From positions 744,001 to 808,000 of the forward strand of contig NZ_WMEW01000001.1 of the NCBI RefSeq assembly GCF_009856355.1: a stretch of DNA of 64,000 nucleotides, read 5' to 3'. Shown in pieces: positions 43,043-52,800 of this stretch; positions within the stretch are counted from its first letter, which is position 1; every line of letters starts with the position of its first letter. The notes below the pieces were generated by a model. The model was not told the origin of the DNA and made no database searches. It saw only the letters and a list, made by a program, of their open reading frames with translations. The position numbers and the translations under genes are program-made. The stretch is from Halobacillus litoralis (GTDB taxonomy: Bacteria > Bacillota > Bacilli > Bacillales > Halobacillaceae).

Positions 43043-43678
43043 TTATTTATACTGTTTACGCCTCACCCACATCGTTGCTGCCCACTTTTCCCCTTCAATG
43101 ACCGGCCATCCGCCGTGGAGGGTCCGTTCATTGAGCTCCATATCATCGTAGAAGTATTCAAAGTAGACCGCCATCCCTTTCTGCGGGGATACCGATAGAT
43201 TCATATGCGGAAAGTACGTCTCTCCGCCTTTCTCGACATCGTTCAAATAAATCACGAGCGTGGAAATGCGCGGGTTGGCCGCTGCTCTTGAGTTGGCACG
43301 GAAATAATCATAGTGGGCCTTATATTCCTGGCCCGGCTTATAGTTCAACATGTGAAGTCCTTCTCCATGTTCGACGGGGACATTCATGATCTGCGCAATC
43401 CGCTTCTCGACTCGTGCTTTCACATCGTCTTCCGGAATGAAGGTGCTGCTGCTCGTCCGGATCTCACTCACATCACGGCTGGAACCGATTTTGGAACGGT
43501 TCATCCGATCCTTCGACAACTGGATGAGGCTCTCGCATTCTTCATCGCTGACCACATTTCCCAGAATGACAATTTTCGGATCCTCCATCTTCGCAATCAC
43601 AGAAACCTCACGGTCGTCGGTTACAATCCGGTTTCCCGTATGGTCGAAAATAGATACTTCTTTCACTTGCATGTTCAC
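43043..43678 (-). CDS. 2OG-Fe(II) oxygenase, prolyl-4-hydroxylase-like, GTG start
   Basis: Predicted 211 residues. Double-stranded beta-helix with iron ligands His-x-Asp in YKAHYDYF and the distal His in RTLHGGWPV, and the 2-oxoglutarate Lys in GEKWAATMWVRR. LVIYLNDVEKGGETYFPHMN is typical of prolyl 4-hydroxylases. It would hydroxylate a protein or peptide proline using O2 and 2-oxoglutarate; target unknown. GTG 43678 is 8 bases after AAAGGTG; ATG 43672 is also in frame. Confidence 0.9.
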   Translation of the reverse strand: MNMQVKEVSIFDHTGNRIVTDDREVSVIAKMEDPKIVILGNVVSDEECESLIQLSKDRMNRSKIGSSRDVSEIRTSSSTFIPEDDVKARVEKRIAQIMNVPVEHGEGLHMLNYKPGQEYKAHYDYFRANSRAAANPRISTLVIYLNDVEKGGETYFPHMNLSVSPQKGMAVYFEYFYDDMELNERTLHGGWPVIEGEKWAATMWVRRKQYK

Positions 43679-43838
43679 GTATACGTCACCTTTTCCTCAT
43701 AATGATGAAACGCTTTCAAAAAAAGCGTTCGTTCCTGAATGGATTTTCAGGTTGTGAAAAATATTCTACCATTTTCTTACTTAAATTTCCTCATTTTTTC
43801 AAAAGAAATGAAAATTGATTACAAATACCCTCCCTCAT

Positions 43839-43864
43839 GTTTGATAAGCACAGGCGGTGGGAAT
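43839..43864 (+). promoter_or_regulatory. Candidate sigma-B promoter upstream of the SDR gene
   Basis: GTTTGA (43839-43844), 14-bp spacer, GGGAAT (43859-43864) resembles the sigma-B consensus GTTTAA-N12-14-GGGTAT. It lies 70 bases before ATG 43934. Confidence 0.5.
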
Positions 43865-43933
43865 TCATCTCTCATGCACAGATACTGATAACAACAAACG
43901 ATAATTCTCTCTATATAGTAAGGAGTAGTGACG

Positions 43934-44719
43934 ATGACAGATAAAAAATTTGTAATGATTACAGGATCTACATCAGGACTCGGCTTTGAACTGGCTAAAT
44001 TATTTGCGAATGATGGCTATGATGTGGCTATGTCCGGGTCCAGTGAAACCATCTATCAATCCGCAGAAGAGATTGAACAATTAGGAGTGGAAGCTTATCC
44101 ATTCCAGGCGGATGCATCGACGTATGATGGGGTGGAAGCTTTCTGGCAGTTTGTGAAAAACAAGGGAAGAAAGCTGGATGCAGCTGTTCTCAATGTCGGT
44201 ATCGGTATGGGAGGTTCCTTCTTGGAAAACGATCTCCAAGAAGAGTTGAAGCTCATCGACATTAATGTTTCCGGAACCGTCCATATGGCTAAGCGCGTCG
44301 TTCAGCATATGGTTCCGAATCAGGCAGGCGACATCATGATTGTTTCTTCGGTATCGGCGACACTGCCTACGCCTTACGAAACGGTCTACGGTCCATCCAA
44401 GGCCTTCGGATTCATGTTTGCCGAAGCGTTAAGAGAAGAGCTGAAAGAAACCGGCGTCAATGTGACCGCCATGCTTCCTGGTGCCACAAACACAAGCTTC
44501 CACCACAATGCCGGTATGGATGATACTTACTTTGGAGACGAGAACAACAAAAACGATAAAGAATTAGTCGCAAGACAAGGGTATGAAGCTCTCAAAAACA
44601 AAGTGGATCAAGTCGTTGGCGGAGATGAAGCTACGAAAAAAGAAGCCGAGGAAAATAAACGTACGGCTGAAGATGTTCTGGCAGCCAAGCATGCAGAAAA
44701 AGCCAAGCCTCAGCAGTGA
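43934..44719 (+). CDS. Short-chain dehydrogenase/reductase
   Basis: Predicted 261 residues. Cofactor loop TGSTSGLGFELAKLF at residue 10, NVGIGMGG in place of the usual NAG motif, catalytic Ser in IVSSVSATLPT and Tyr-x-x-x-Lys in YGPSKAFGF. The C-terminal ~45 residues are Lys/Glu-rich and hydrophilic (TKKEAEENKRTAEDVLAAK), beyond the normal SDR end. ATG 43934 is 8 bases after AAGGAG. Substrate unknown. A possible sigma-B promoter hints at stress expression. Confidence 0.9.
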   Translation: MTDKKFVMITGSTSGLGFELAKLFANDGYDVAMSGSSETIYQSAEEIEQLGVEAYPFQADASTYDGVEAFWQFVKNKGRKLDAAVLNVGIGMGGSFLENDLQEELKLIDINVSGTVHMAKRVVQHMVPNQAGDIMIVSSVSATLPTPYETVYGPSKAFGFMFAEALREELKETGVNVTAMLPGATNTSFHHNAGMDDTYFGDENNKNDKELVARQGYEALKNKVDQVVGGDEATKKEAEENKRTAEDVLAAKHAEKAKPQQ

Positions 44720-44725
44720 TAGAGT

Positions 44726-44770
44726 AAAAAGGGATGACCCTCTGTTTAAACAGAAGGTCATCCCTTTTTT
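44726..44770. terminator. Bidirectional terminator
   Basis: AAAAAGGGATGACC...CTG and CAG...GGTCATCCCTTTTTT form a long stem between convergent genes. Confidence 0.9.
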
Positions 44771-44809
44771 CACTCCTCACCTTCAGCTGGATTAGAGGAA
44801 GCGTATCTA

Positions 44810-45958
44810 TTACCCTTTCAAAGCCAGCTGAATCATCAGCTCAAGCCCCGTCGGAATGGTATCTTCATCCACATCAAACTTTGGATGGTGATGGGGATAC
44901 GCACTCTTCTCCCCTTCCATCCCGACATTAATGAAAGCTCCGGTTTTCTCCTTCAAATAATAGCCGAAGTCCTCCGCTCCCATCGTCGGTTCGACCTCTG
45001 TGAACACATCGTCCCCGAACGTCGACTGGATGATGTCGCGGGCCGTGTTACAGGCTTCCGGATGGTTATACACCGGCGGCGTGCCTTCGATGTAGTGGTA
45101 GTGGCCGACAGCGCCGAAGCTGTCGCTGATTTTTTCCGTCAGCTCGACCGTCCGCTTGTACATCAGCTCCTGACCTTCAAAGCTGAGTGCACGGATCGTC
45201 CCCTTCAGTGTCACCTGGTCAGGAATGACGTTGTAGGAATTCCCCGCTTCCATCCTGCCGAAGGAAATGACACCCGGGTGAAAAGGATTCAGGTTCCGGC
45301 TGATGATCGACTGAAAGCTCTGGATCACGTGTGTCGCGACATAAATTGGATCGACCGTATCCTGCGGAATGCCGCCGTGGCCGCCGTTTCCTTCGATAAC
45401 GATGTCAAAATCGTCACTGGATGCCATCGAAAAGCCTTCCGCAAAGCCGACTTTCCCCAATGCTACATTGGACATGTAGTGCAGGCCGTAGATGGCATTC
45501 ACGCCTTCGAGCACTCCATCTTTGACGAGCTGCTGGGCCCCACTCGGCGATTCCTCCTCGGAGCTTTGGAAAATGAGCACGATGTTGTTTTTCACAAGCT
45601 CCGGATGCTCGCTCATCCACTTCGCTGCTCCAAGCAGTGTCGCCGTATGCGCATCGTGCCCACAGGCGTGCATCACGCCGGGAACCGTGGAAGAGAACGG
45701 CTTTTCCACCTGCTCGTGCACCGGCAGAGCATCCATGTCCGCTCTTAAGGCCACCGTCCGGCTCCCTTCGGTTCCTTTGAAGAACGCTACGACGTTCGGT
45801 GCTGTGAAGCCGTCAAGCAGTGGAATGCCGAACTCCTCCAAGCGCTCCTTCACGTAGGCAGCGGTTTTATGTTCCTGTCCGGAAAGCTCCGGATGTTTAT
45901 GGAAATGACGGCGCTGCTGCACCGTCCATTGAGTCAATTCAGCTGTGGTGTGTGTCAT
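44810..45958 (-). CDS. M20-family amidohydrolase
   Basis: Predicted 382 residues. Zinc-binding and catalytic motifs: MHACGHDAHTATLLGAA near 92 and FQSSEEESPSGAQQLV near 130, GAEDFGYYL near 345. The family (aminoacylase, hippurate hydrolase, N-acetyl-diaminopimelate or N-acetylcysteine deacetylase) removes acyl groups from amino acids. A YfcC-type carrier is encoded 28 bases upstream in the same direction, so the carrier may import the substrate. Exact substrate unknown. Confidence 0.92.
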   Translation of the reverse strand: MTHTTAELTQWTVQQRRHFHKHPELSGQEHKTAAYVKERLEEFGIPLLDGFTAPNVVAFFKGTEGSRTVALRADMDALPVHEQVEKPFSSTVPGVMHACGHDAHTATLLGAAKWMSEHPELVKNNIVLIFQSSEEESPSGAQQLVKDGVLEGVNAIYGLHYMSNVALGKVGFAEGFSMASSDDFDIVIEGNGGHGGIPQDTVDPIYVATHVIQSFQSIISRNLNPFHPGVISFGRMEAGNSYNVIPDQVTLKGTIRALSFEGQELMYKRTVELTEKISDSFGAVGHYHYIEGTPPVYNHPEACNTARDIIQSTFGDDVFTEVEPTMGAEDFGYYLKEKTGAFINVGMEGEKSAYPHHHPKFDVDEDTIPTGLELMIQLALKG

Positions 45959-45986
45959 GACGTGTTCCTCCTGTTAAAAAGACTGA

Positions 45987-47408
45987 TCAGAATGGGCCGT
46001 ACTGGATGGTGTGGGCGATGAATAAAAATACAAGCGCAAGTCCCACTTCAATAAGGATGAATGGGAAGACCCACTTCGCCCACTTCGTATAAGGGATGCC
46101 CGCCATTGCAAGGCCGGCAATCAAGACGCCGGAGGTCGGGAAGATCGTATTGGAAATCCCGTCGCCAAGCTGGAAAGCGAGAACAGCCGTCTGCCTCGTC
46201 ACTCCGACAAGGTCGGCGAGCGGCGCCATGATCGGCATCGTAAGCGCCGCCTGCCCGCTTCCGGATGGGATCAGGAAATTCAAGAACAGCTGGACGAAAA
46301 ACATGCCGGCTGCGTTGAACACCGGAGGCAGCTGGTTCAGTACGGAAGATGCAAAATACAGGACAGAATCCATCAGCAGTCCTTCCTGGAAGACGACGAG
46401 AATCGCCTGAGCGAACCCGATGATCAAAGCCCCTGTCATCACTTTTTTCGCCCCGTCCATCAAGCTGTCCGCCATTTCGTTCGGCTTCAATTTTCCGATC
46501 GCGCCGACGATGATGCCGAACAACAGGAAGAGAGCGGCGATTTCCGTAATGTACCAGCCAAGCTGAAGCACACCGTAAATCAGCACGACGAAGTTTAGTA
46601 GAAAAATAGTCAAAATCACTTTGTGACGCGTTTCAAGCTTCGCCGGCCCGGCTGGTTTCGCCTTGTTTTCGGAAAACGTGCCCATGTAGCGGAGCTCCGG
46701 ATTTTTCTTCACTTTTCTCGCATAGCGGTAAATGTAAAGCACCGCGGCAACATAAAAGGTGGCCAGCAGTACGAGACGCAGACCCATGCCGGAAAACATC
46801 GGCAGTTCCGCGACACTCTGAGCCACACCGACGTTGAACGGGTTGGTCAAGGCACTCATAAAGCCGATGTTCGCCCCCAGGGCAACCACCGCATAACCGA
46901 CGATGGCATCAAATCCGAGCGACATCGCAAGCGGCACGACGATGGCAATGTAAATAATCGTCTCCTCAGCCAGCCCCATCAATGATCCCATCACCGCAAA
47001 CAACAGCGTCAGCGCTGGAATCAACAGCAGCTCCTTGTCGCCAAGCTTCTTCGTCAGCGTCCGGATCAGGGCATCAAGCGCTCCTGTCGCACTTAAGATT
47101 CCGAAAGACCCTCCGACGATCAATACGAAAAAGATGATGCCCGCGCTATTGACGAGCCCTGTATGAACACTTGTAAAAATATCAAAAAATCCGACCGGTG
47201 ACTGGTCAGTGAATTGGAATGAATCGGGTACGACGACAGTACGGCCGTCCTGGTCGACCCTTTCATACTCTCCTGCCGGTACGATGTACGTCAAGATGGC
47301 GGCCAGGACGATCACAGAGAAAATCAGTACAAAAGCGTTGATGTTGATGCCTTTGTTCTCCTGTTTCTGCTCTGGCTCCCGGGCGGCCTGTTTTTTATTC
47401 TGCAACAT
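45987..47408 (-). CDS. YfcC-family membrane carrier
   Basis: Predicted 473 residues with about 12 membrane helices. N-terminus after a hydrophilic leader: FVLIFSVIVLAAILTYIVPAGEYERV; conserved GSLMGLAEETIIY and later FLIPSGSGQAALTMPIMAPL, typical for the YfcC/DcuC-like superfamily, thought to move dicarboxylates, arginine or peptides. ATG 47408 follows GGGGGAG; upstream frame rejected. First gene of a two-gene operon with an M20 amidohydrolase. Confidence 0.9.
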   Translation of the reverse strand: MLQNKKQAAREPEQKQENKGININAFVLIFSVIVLAAILTYIVPAGEYERVDQDGRTVVVPDSFQFTDQSPVGFFDIFTSVHTGLVNSAGIIFFVLIVGGSFGILSATGALDALIRTLTKKLGDKELLLIPALTLLFAVMGSLMGLAEETIIYIAIVVPLAMSLGFDAIVGYAVVALGANIGFMSALTNPFNVGVAQSVAELPMFSGMGLRLVLLATFYVAAVLYIYRYARKVKKNPELRYMGTFSENKAKPAGPAKLETRHKVILTIFLLNFVVLIYGVLQLGWYITEIAALFLLFGIIVGAIGKLKPNEMADSLMDGAKKVMTGALIIGFAQAILVVFQEGLLMDSVLYFASSVLNQLPPVFNAAGMFFVQLFLNFLIPSGSGQAALTMPIMAPLADLVGVTRQTAVLAFQLGDGISNTIFPTSGVLIAGLAMAGIPYTKWAKWVFPFILIEVGLALVFLFIAHTIQYGPF

Positions 47409-47723
47409 GTTGTGCTCCCCCTCTTTTTCTATCCAAACAAAAAAGCAGCGAGGACCCGCTGCTGAACCATACTCATTTCCTTTATACATGTTGAAGTCAC
47501 GCTTCGTTTGTATCCTACCGCTGAGTGTCTGGCTGTCTGTTTGTCCTGATGTAAGAATCTATGAATTTTTATGCATGTTATTGTATTCTATATTCATAGA
47601 TATTGCAAGCCCCTTTTCCCAATCGATGGCAGAGAAAATGAAGTTCCTTCCAAGAGAAGACGTAAGCAGATATCACGTCTGTGGTACACTACAACTAAAA
47701 AAAGGAAGCTAGGAGGGCGGCTG
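47409..47723. other. Divergent promoter region of the carrier and the two-component system
   Basis: About 315 bases without a credible gene. Promoters for both directions must lie here; AT-rich TGTTATTGTATTCTATATTC (47577-47596) is a candidate area. No recognisable operator. Confidence 0.4.
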
Positions 47724-48401
47724 ATGATCCATATTCTCGTCGTCGACGACGATCCACATATTCAACAGCTGATCACGATGTACATAAAAAACGAAGGGTA
47801 CGAAGCGCTGACCGCTGATGATGGTGAGCAGGCGCTTGACGTGCTCGCCTCCACCGCCGTCGACCTCGCTGTCATCGACGTGATGATGCCGAACATGGAC
47901 GGCTATGAGCTGTGCAGAGAAATCCGCCGTTTCTATGAAATCCCTGTGCTTATGGTGACAGCGAAGGGAGAGGTCCAGGATAAAGTGAAAGGATTTGAAC
48001 TTGGCACCGACGATTACATCGTGAAGCCGTTCGAGCCTGTGGAGCTGATGATGCGCATCAAAGCGCTGCTGCGGCGCTACCACATCCGTGCCTCTCATAC
48101 GATTGAAGCCGGCAATGTCACGCTCAACGAAACGAACAAAACGATTACCATCAACGGAGAGAGTGAGATGTGGCCGCTGAAGGAATTCGAGCTGCTGTAT
48201 ACCCTCACGTCCTATCCCGAGCAGATCTTCACCCGCAATCAGCTGATTGAGCGGATCTGGGGGTTCCAGTACGAGGGTGACGACCGCACCGTTGACGTTC
48301 ATATCAAACGGATCCGCGACAAACTGAAGAAAAAAGGCGCCGGCCTATCCGTGAAGACGATCCGCGGAGTCGGCTATCGGATGGAGGAGGTCACGTCTTG
48401 A
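47724..48401 (+). CDS. OmpR-family response regulator
   Basis: Predicted 225 residues. Receiver domain 1-115 with acidic VVDDD, phosphorylation Asp in LAVIDVMMPNMDGYEL, Thr in MVTAKGE and Lys in DYIVKPFEP. C-terminal winged helix (~130-225; FTRNQLIERIWGFQYEGDDRTVDVHIKRIRDKL). ATG 47724 follows AGGAGGG. Its stop overlaps the histidine-kinase start (TTGA), so the pair is coupled. The RND pump gene immediately downstream is a probable target. Confidence 0.95.
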   Translation: MIHILVVDDDPHIQQLITMYIKNEGYEALTADDGEQALDVLASTAVDLAVIDVMMPNMDGYELCREIRRFYEIPVLMVTAKGEVQDKVKGFELGTDDYIVKPFEPVELMMRIKALLRRYHIRASHTIEAGNVTLNETNKTITINGESEMWPLKEFELLYTLTSYPEQIFTRNQLIERIWGFQYEGDDRTVDVHIKRIRDKLKKKGAGLSVKTIRGVGYRMEEVTS

Positions 48402-49741
48402 AAAGCTTGTATGCTCAAATCGTCGTCACATTCATCGCTGCCATCGTCATCGGGCTCGTCATCACGTTTTCGATTTCCGGACGGCTCCACGCCCTGCAGG
48501 TGGCCGAGAAACTGGAAACCCAGATGGTGAATATCGGGAAGGAGTTCATTGAGCTGTATAAAAAAGAGCCGGACACCGATGCCGACCTCTACCTCGACGC
48601 CATGAGCTCGGGCAGTTTTGAGGTGCTGCTGTTTAAGGACGATGCGGAGGAAAGCCTTTATTACGAGGAAGGACAGGACTGGGATATCGATCAGGCCGAC
48701 GTCGAGCGCGTTCTGAACGGCGACGTCCACAATGAGTACCTTCTCCCTCCACGGATCAACATCGGGCTCCCTTTTGAAAAGGACGGTAGCTCCTACGCGT
48801 TGTTCCTGCGGCCGGATTTTGAATTCTTTTTCGAAGGCTTCCGTCAGATCGTCCTTATCCTTTTTCTGACCGTTCTATTGATTGGAAGCTTCGTGTTCAT
48901 TCTTTCGACGCGCTGGATTGTCAGACCGATCAAAGCGATGACGGAAACGGCCGGAGAGCTTGCCAAAGGCAACTTCGATGTCCAAGTGGAGACGAAACGG
49001 AAGGATGAGCTCGGCAGCCTGGCCCACAGCTTCAATCAGATGGCCCACGGCCTCGGTGAACTGGACGGCATGCGCCAGCAGTTCGTCTCCAACGTGTCGC
49101 ATGAAATCCAGTCTCCGCTCACATCCATCCAGGGCTTTGCCCGTGCTTTGAAGGACGGCGTCGTTACGGACGAGGAAAATAGGCAGGCCTACTACGACAT
49201 CATCGAAAAGGAAAGCCGCCGTCTGTCAACTCTCAGCCAGAATTTATTGAAGCTTGCCACTCTCGACAGCGACCACCCGCCGTATGAACCATCCTCCTAC
49301 AAGCTGGATGAACAGCTCCGCCGGGTGCTCGCCCACATGCAGCCGCAGTGGGCGGATAAAAAAATCAACATCGACGCAGATCTTGAAGATTGCAGCCTTT
49401 ATGGAGATGCCGACCAGCTCGAGCAGGTGTGGGTGAACATCCTCAGCAACGCTATCCGCCATACACAGACGGAAGGAACGATTGCCATCCGTTTGAAGGC
49501 AGATGCGGATGGTGCGGAAGTGACCATCATAGATGACGGTGAAGGCATGAGTCTCGAGGATCAGCAGCGGATTTTCGAGCGTTTTTACAAAGCAGACAAA
49601 TCAAGGACGAGAAAACAAGGCGGAAACGGCCTCGGCTTATCGATCGCCGAAAGAATCGTCCAGCTTCACGACGGAACCATCCATGTGACGAGCCGTCCCG
49701 GAGAGGGCGCAGCTTTCACTGTCCACCTCCCCCGCCGCTGA
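48398..49741 (+). CDS. Sensor histidine kinase, TTG start
   Basis: Predicted 447 residues. Membrane helix near the N-terminus, an extracellular sensor (~30-145, acidic), second helix (VLILFLTVLLIGSFVFIL), HAMP (~170-225), HisKA with phosphorylatable His in VSHEIQSPLTSIQGFARAL, and ATPase with NILSNAIRH, DDGEGM and GNGLGLSIAE. TTG 48398 overlaps the regulator stop and has GGAGG at the right distance. Likely senses envelope stress or a lipophilic compound, given the pump downstream; ligand unknown. Confidence 0.95.
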   Translation: MKSLYAQIVVTFIAAIVIGLVITFSISGRLHALQVAEKLETQMVNIGKEFIELYKKEPDTDADLYLDAMSSGSFEVLLFKDDAEESLYYEEGQDWDIDQADVERVLNGDVHNEYLLPPRINIGLPFEKDGSSYALFLRPDFEFFFEGFRQIVLILFLTVLLIGSFVFILSTRWIVRPIKAMTETAGELAKGNFDVQVETKRKDELGSLAHSFNQMAHGLGELDGMRQQFVSNVSHEIQSPLTSIQGFARALKDGVVTDEENRQAYYDIIEKESRRLSTLSQNLLKLATLDSDHPPYEPSSYKLDEQLRRVLAHMQPQWADKKINIDADLEDCSLYGDADQLEQVWVNILSNAIRHTQTEGTIAIRLKADADGAEVTIIDDGEGMSLEDQQRIFERFYKADKSRTRKQGGNGLGLSIAERIVQLHDGTIHVTSRPGEGAAFTVHLPRR

Positions 49742-49820
49742 AAAAATTTCGGTTGTTCATATTCAGTTCATACAACGGTTTTATGATGAGGCTACCATCT
49801 TGAAAAAGGAGCCATGATGT

Positions 49821-52800
49821 ATGAACTGGTTAACAAAATTCAGCTTGAAAAATACGGTCGCCATCCTGATTCTGACGGTCCTTGTGATCGCCATGGGAAT
49901 CTTTGCGGCGGACAAAATCAAAGTGGAAACCTTCCCGGACGTCAGCTTTCCTGTCCTGACGGTCCAGACGGTCTATCCGAACGCCTCGACGGAAGAAGTG
50001 GAGGAGAACGTGACCACCCCTCTTGAGGAAGCCCTTCTGAACATGGAGGACTATGACGCGATTACAAGTACATCTCAGGAGAACGCGTCTTTTATTACCA
50101 TCACCTATCCATTCGGTGAAGATATCGAAGAAGCTCAATCAGACATCACTAATGCAATCGCCGATGTAACGACACCGGAGGATGCGGACACCGAAGTAAC
50201 CGCTCTGTCGATCAACTCGACACCGGTCTATCAGGCCGCGCTTTCCTCCGAGGACCTGCAGGCGCTTCAGGCGGATGTAGAAGATACGATCGTTCCGACG
50301 CTTGAAAACCTTGAAGGTGTAGCTGGTGTCCAGGTGACGGGAAGTGAGGAGTCGAAGCTGCAGATCGAAGTGGATGAAGAAGAAGCTTCCACGTACGGAC
50401 TCACACTATCTTCCATCCTTGATGCTGTTGAGCAGTCCGAATACAAGCTTCCCGCCGGCTCCCTCCAGCAGGACGGTCTGTCCACACCGGTGGAAATCAC
50501 AGGAACACTTGGTGATGTGACCGCTCTTGAAGACCTCACCATTCCGGTTACACCAGCGGGTGATCAACAGCAGCAGCCATCACAAAATGCAGGGTCTGAG
50601 CCTGCCGCAGGAGCACAGACAAATCCAGCTGTACAGGCGGAAGCCCCTCAGGAAGTGACCCTCGGGGAAATCGCCGATATAACTCAAGTGACCGAGCGCA
50701 GCGAAATCTCCCGTTTCAACGGGGAAGACAGTGTATTGATTGAAGTAACAAAAGCCCAGGACGCCAACACAGCCGATGTTGCTGATGCGGTGAAGTCCTT
50801 TTTGAATGAAGAAGTGGATAACAGCGGCTATGAGCTGTATACCGTCCTCGACCAGGGCGAAGAAGTGAACAAATCCATCTCCGCATTGTTGAAGGAAGGC
50901 GGATTCGGTGCCTTGTTCACTGTCATCGTCATCCTGCTTTTCCTAAGAAACATCCGGGCGACGATCATCGCGATTCTGTCGCTGCCGATTTCGATTCTCG
51001 GATCGATCGCCCTCCTTGAAACATTTGATTACACGTTGAACATTATGACGCTCGGCGGTATGGCCGTCGCCGTCGGACGAATCGTCGATGACAGCATCGT
51101 CGTCATCGAGAACATCTACCGCTGGAAACAGCAGTATCCGGATATGAAGCAGCGGGATGTCGTCTTCAAGGCGACGAAGGAAGTGCTCGGCGCTGTCGCC
51201 TCTTCCACGATCGCGACCCTGATCGTCTTCCTCCCACTCGCCTTTGTCGGCGGTATTCTCGGCGAATTTTTCCGACCGTTCAGTCTCGCCGTGGTGTTCT
51301 CGATCACCATCTCCCTGCTGGTCGCTCTCATGCTTATCCCTGTGCTCGGCAAGTTCTTCTTCAAGGACGTGAAGCACGAGGAAAAAACGAGCCGGCTGGC
51401 CACATGGTATGAAAAATTCCTAAGAGGATCCTTGAAGAAGAAAGGACTCGTCTTCACCCTTTCGTTCGTCCTGTTGTTCGGATCATTCTCCTTCATTCCG
51501 GCACTCGGAGTATCGTTCCTGCCGAGTGAAGGCAGTGAAACGTTCGAAGTCGAACTGACCCTTCCGGATGAGACGACGCTTGAAGAAACGACAGCGCTGG
51601 CGCAGTCGATGGAGGCCACCCTTCTGGATGACGATCAGATCGACTACACGCAGGTATCCATCGGCTTTTCCAGCCAGCGGCAGCTTCCAGGCATGAATGC
51701 ATCTGTTTCTGAAAACATCGCCCGCTTCTACGTCCAGCTTCAGGAGGACGCCCAAGCCGATGCAGTAATGAACGACTATGAGGAAGATCTGCTTGCCGAG
51801 GCGCAGGAGGCCTACCCGGAGGCTGTCGTGAATGCCACAGAAGTCCAGCAGGATGGACCGCCATCCGGCAATACGATTGATGTGAATCTGTACAGTGATG
51901 AGAATGAAGATTTGAGAGAGGCCGCCAACCAGGTCGCCCAGCTCTTTGAACAAAACGATCAATTAAAGAATGTATCCAACGATATGGAGGATACGCAGAC
52001 GAAATACGATATTTCCCTTAATGAGGATGGCAGAGAGCTCGGTGTGAGCCCGTATCAGCTGATGCAGCCGATCCGCGAACGGCTTCAGCCCCTTGATGGC
52101 GGCACGCTCACCCTGACTGAGGAATGGGAGATGGAGCTTGCCTTCGATGAAGCCTTCGCAACAAAGGCGGATATCGAAACGTATACCATCATGACACAGG
52201 ACGGTGCCAAAGAGCTGCAGGAAATCGCTTCGATTGAAGAAGTGGAAGTGCCGAAATCCATCAAGCACCAGGACGGTGAAACGGCAAGCACGGTCTCCGC
52301 GACTATCATCGGAGACGACACCGCCGCCGTTTCCCGTGACGTGGAGGCCGATGTCGACTCCCTCACCCTGCCGGACAGCGTGGAAGTGAACCTGACCGGA
52401 GGACTGGAAATGATCAACGAAGGCTTCGCCGACCTCGGGCTAGCCATGGCCGCAGCTGTCGGACTCGTGTTCCTTGTACTCAGCATTACGTTCGGAGGCA
52501 TCCTGACCCCGATTGTCATCCTGTCCTCCCTGATCTTCATCCCGATCGGCTCGCTCGCCGGCTTGTTCCTATCCGGCCAGACGCTGTCGATGAGCGCCAT
52601 GATCGGAATGCTGATGCTGATCGGAATCGTCGTTACCAACGCCGTCGTACTGCTTGACCGTGTCGAAAGCAACCGCCGCGAAGGACACGAGCTCACAGAA
52701 GCGATCGTCGAAGCGTCCCGTACGCGTCTGCGTCCGATTCTCATGACCGCCCTGGCCACGATTTTCGCTCTCGTGCCGCTCGCCCTTTCGAACTCGGCTT

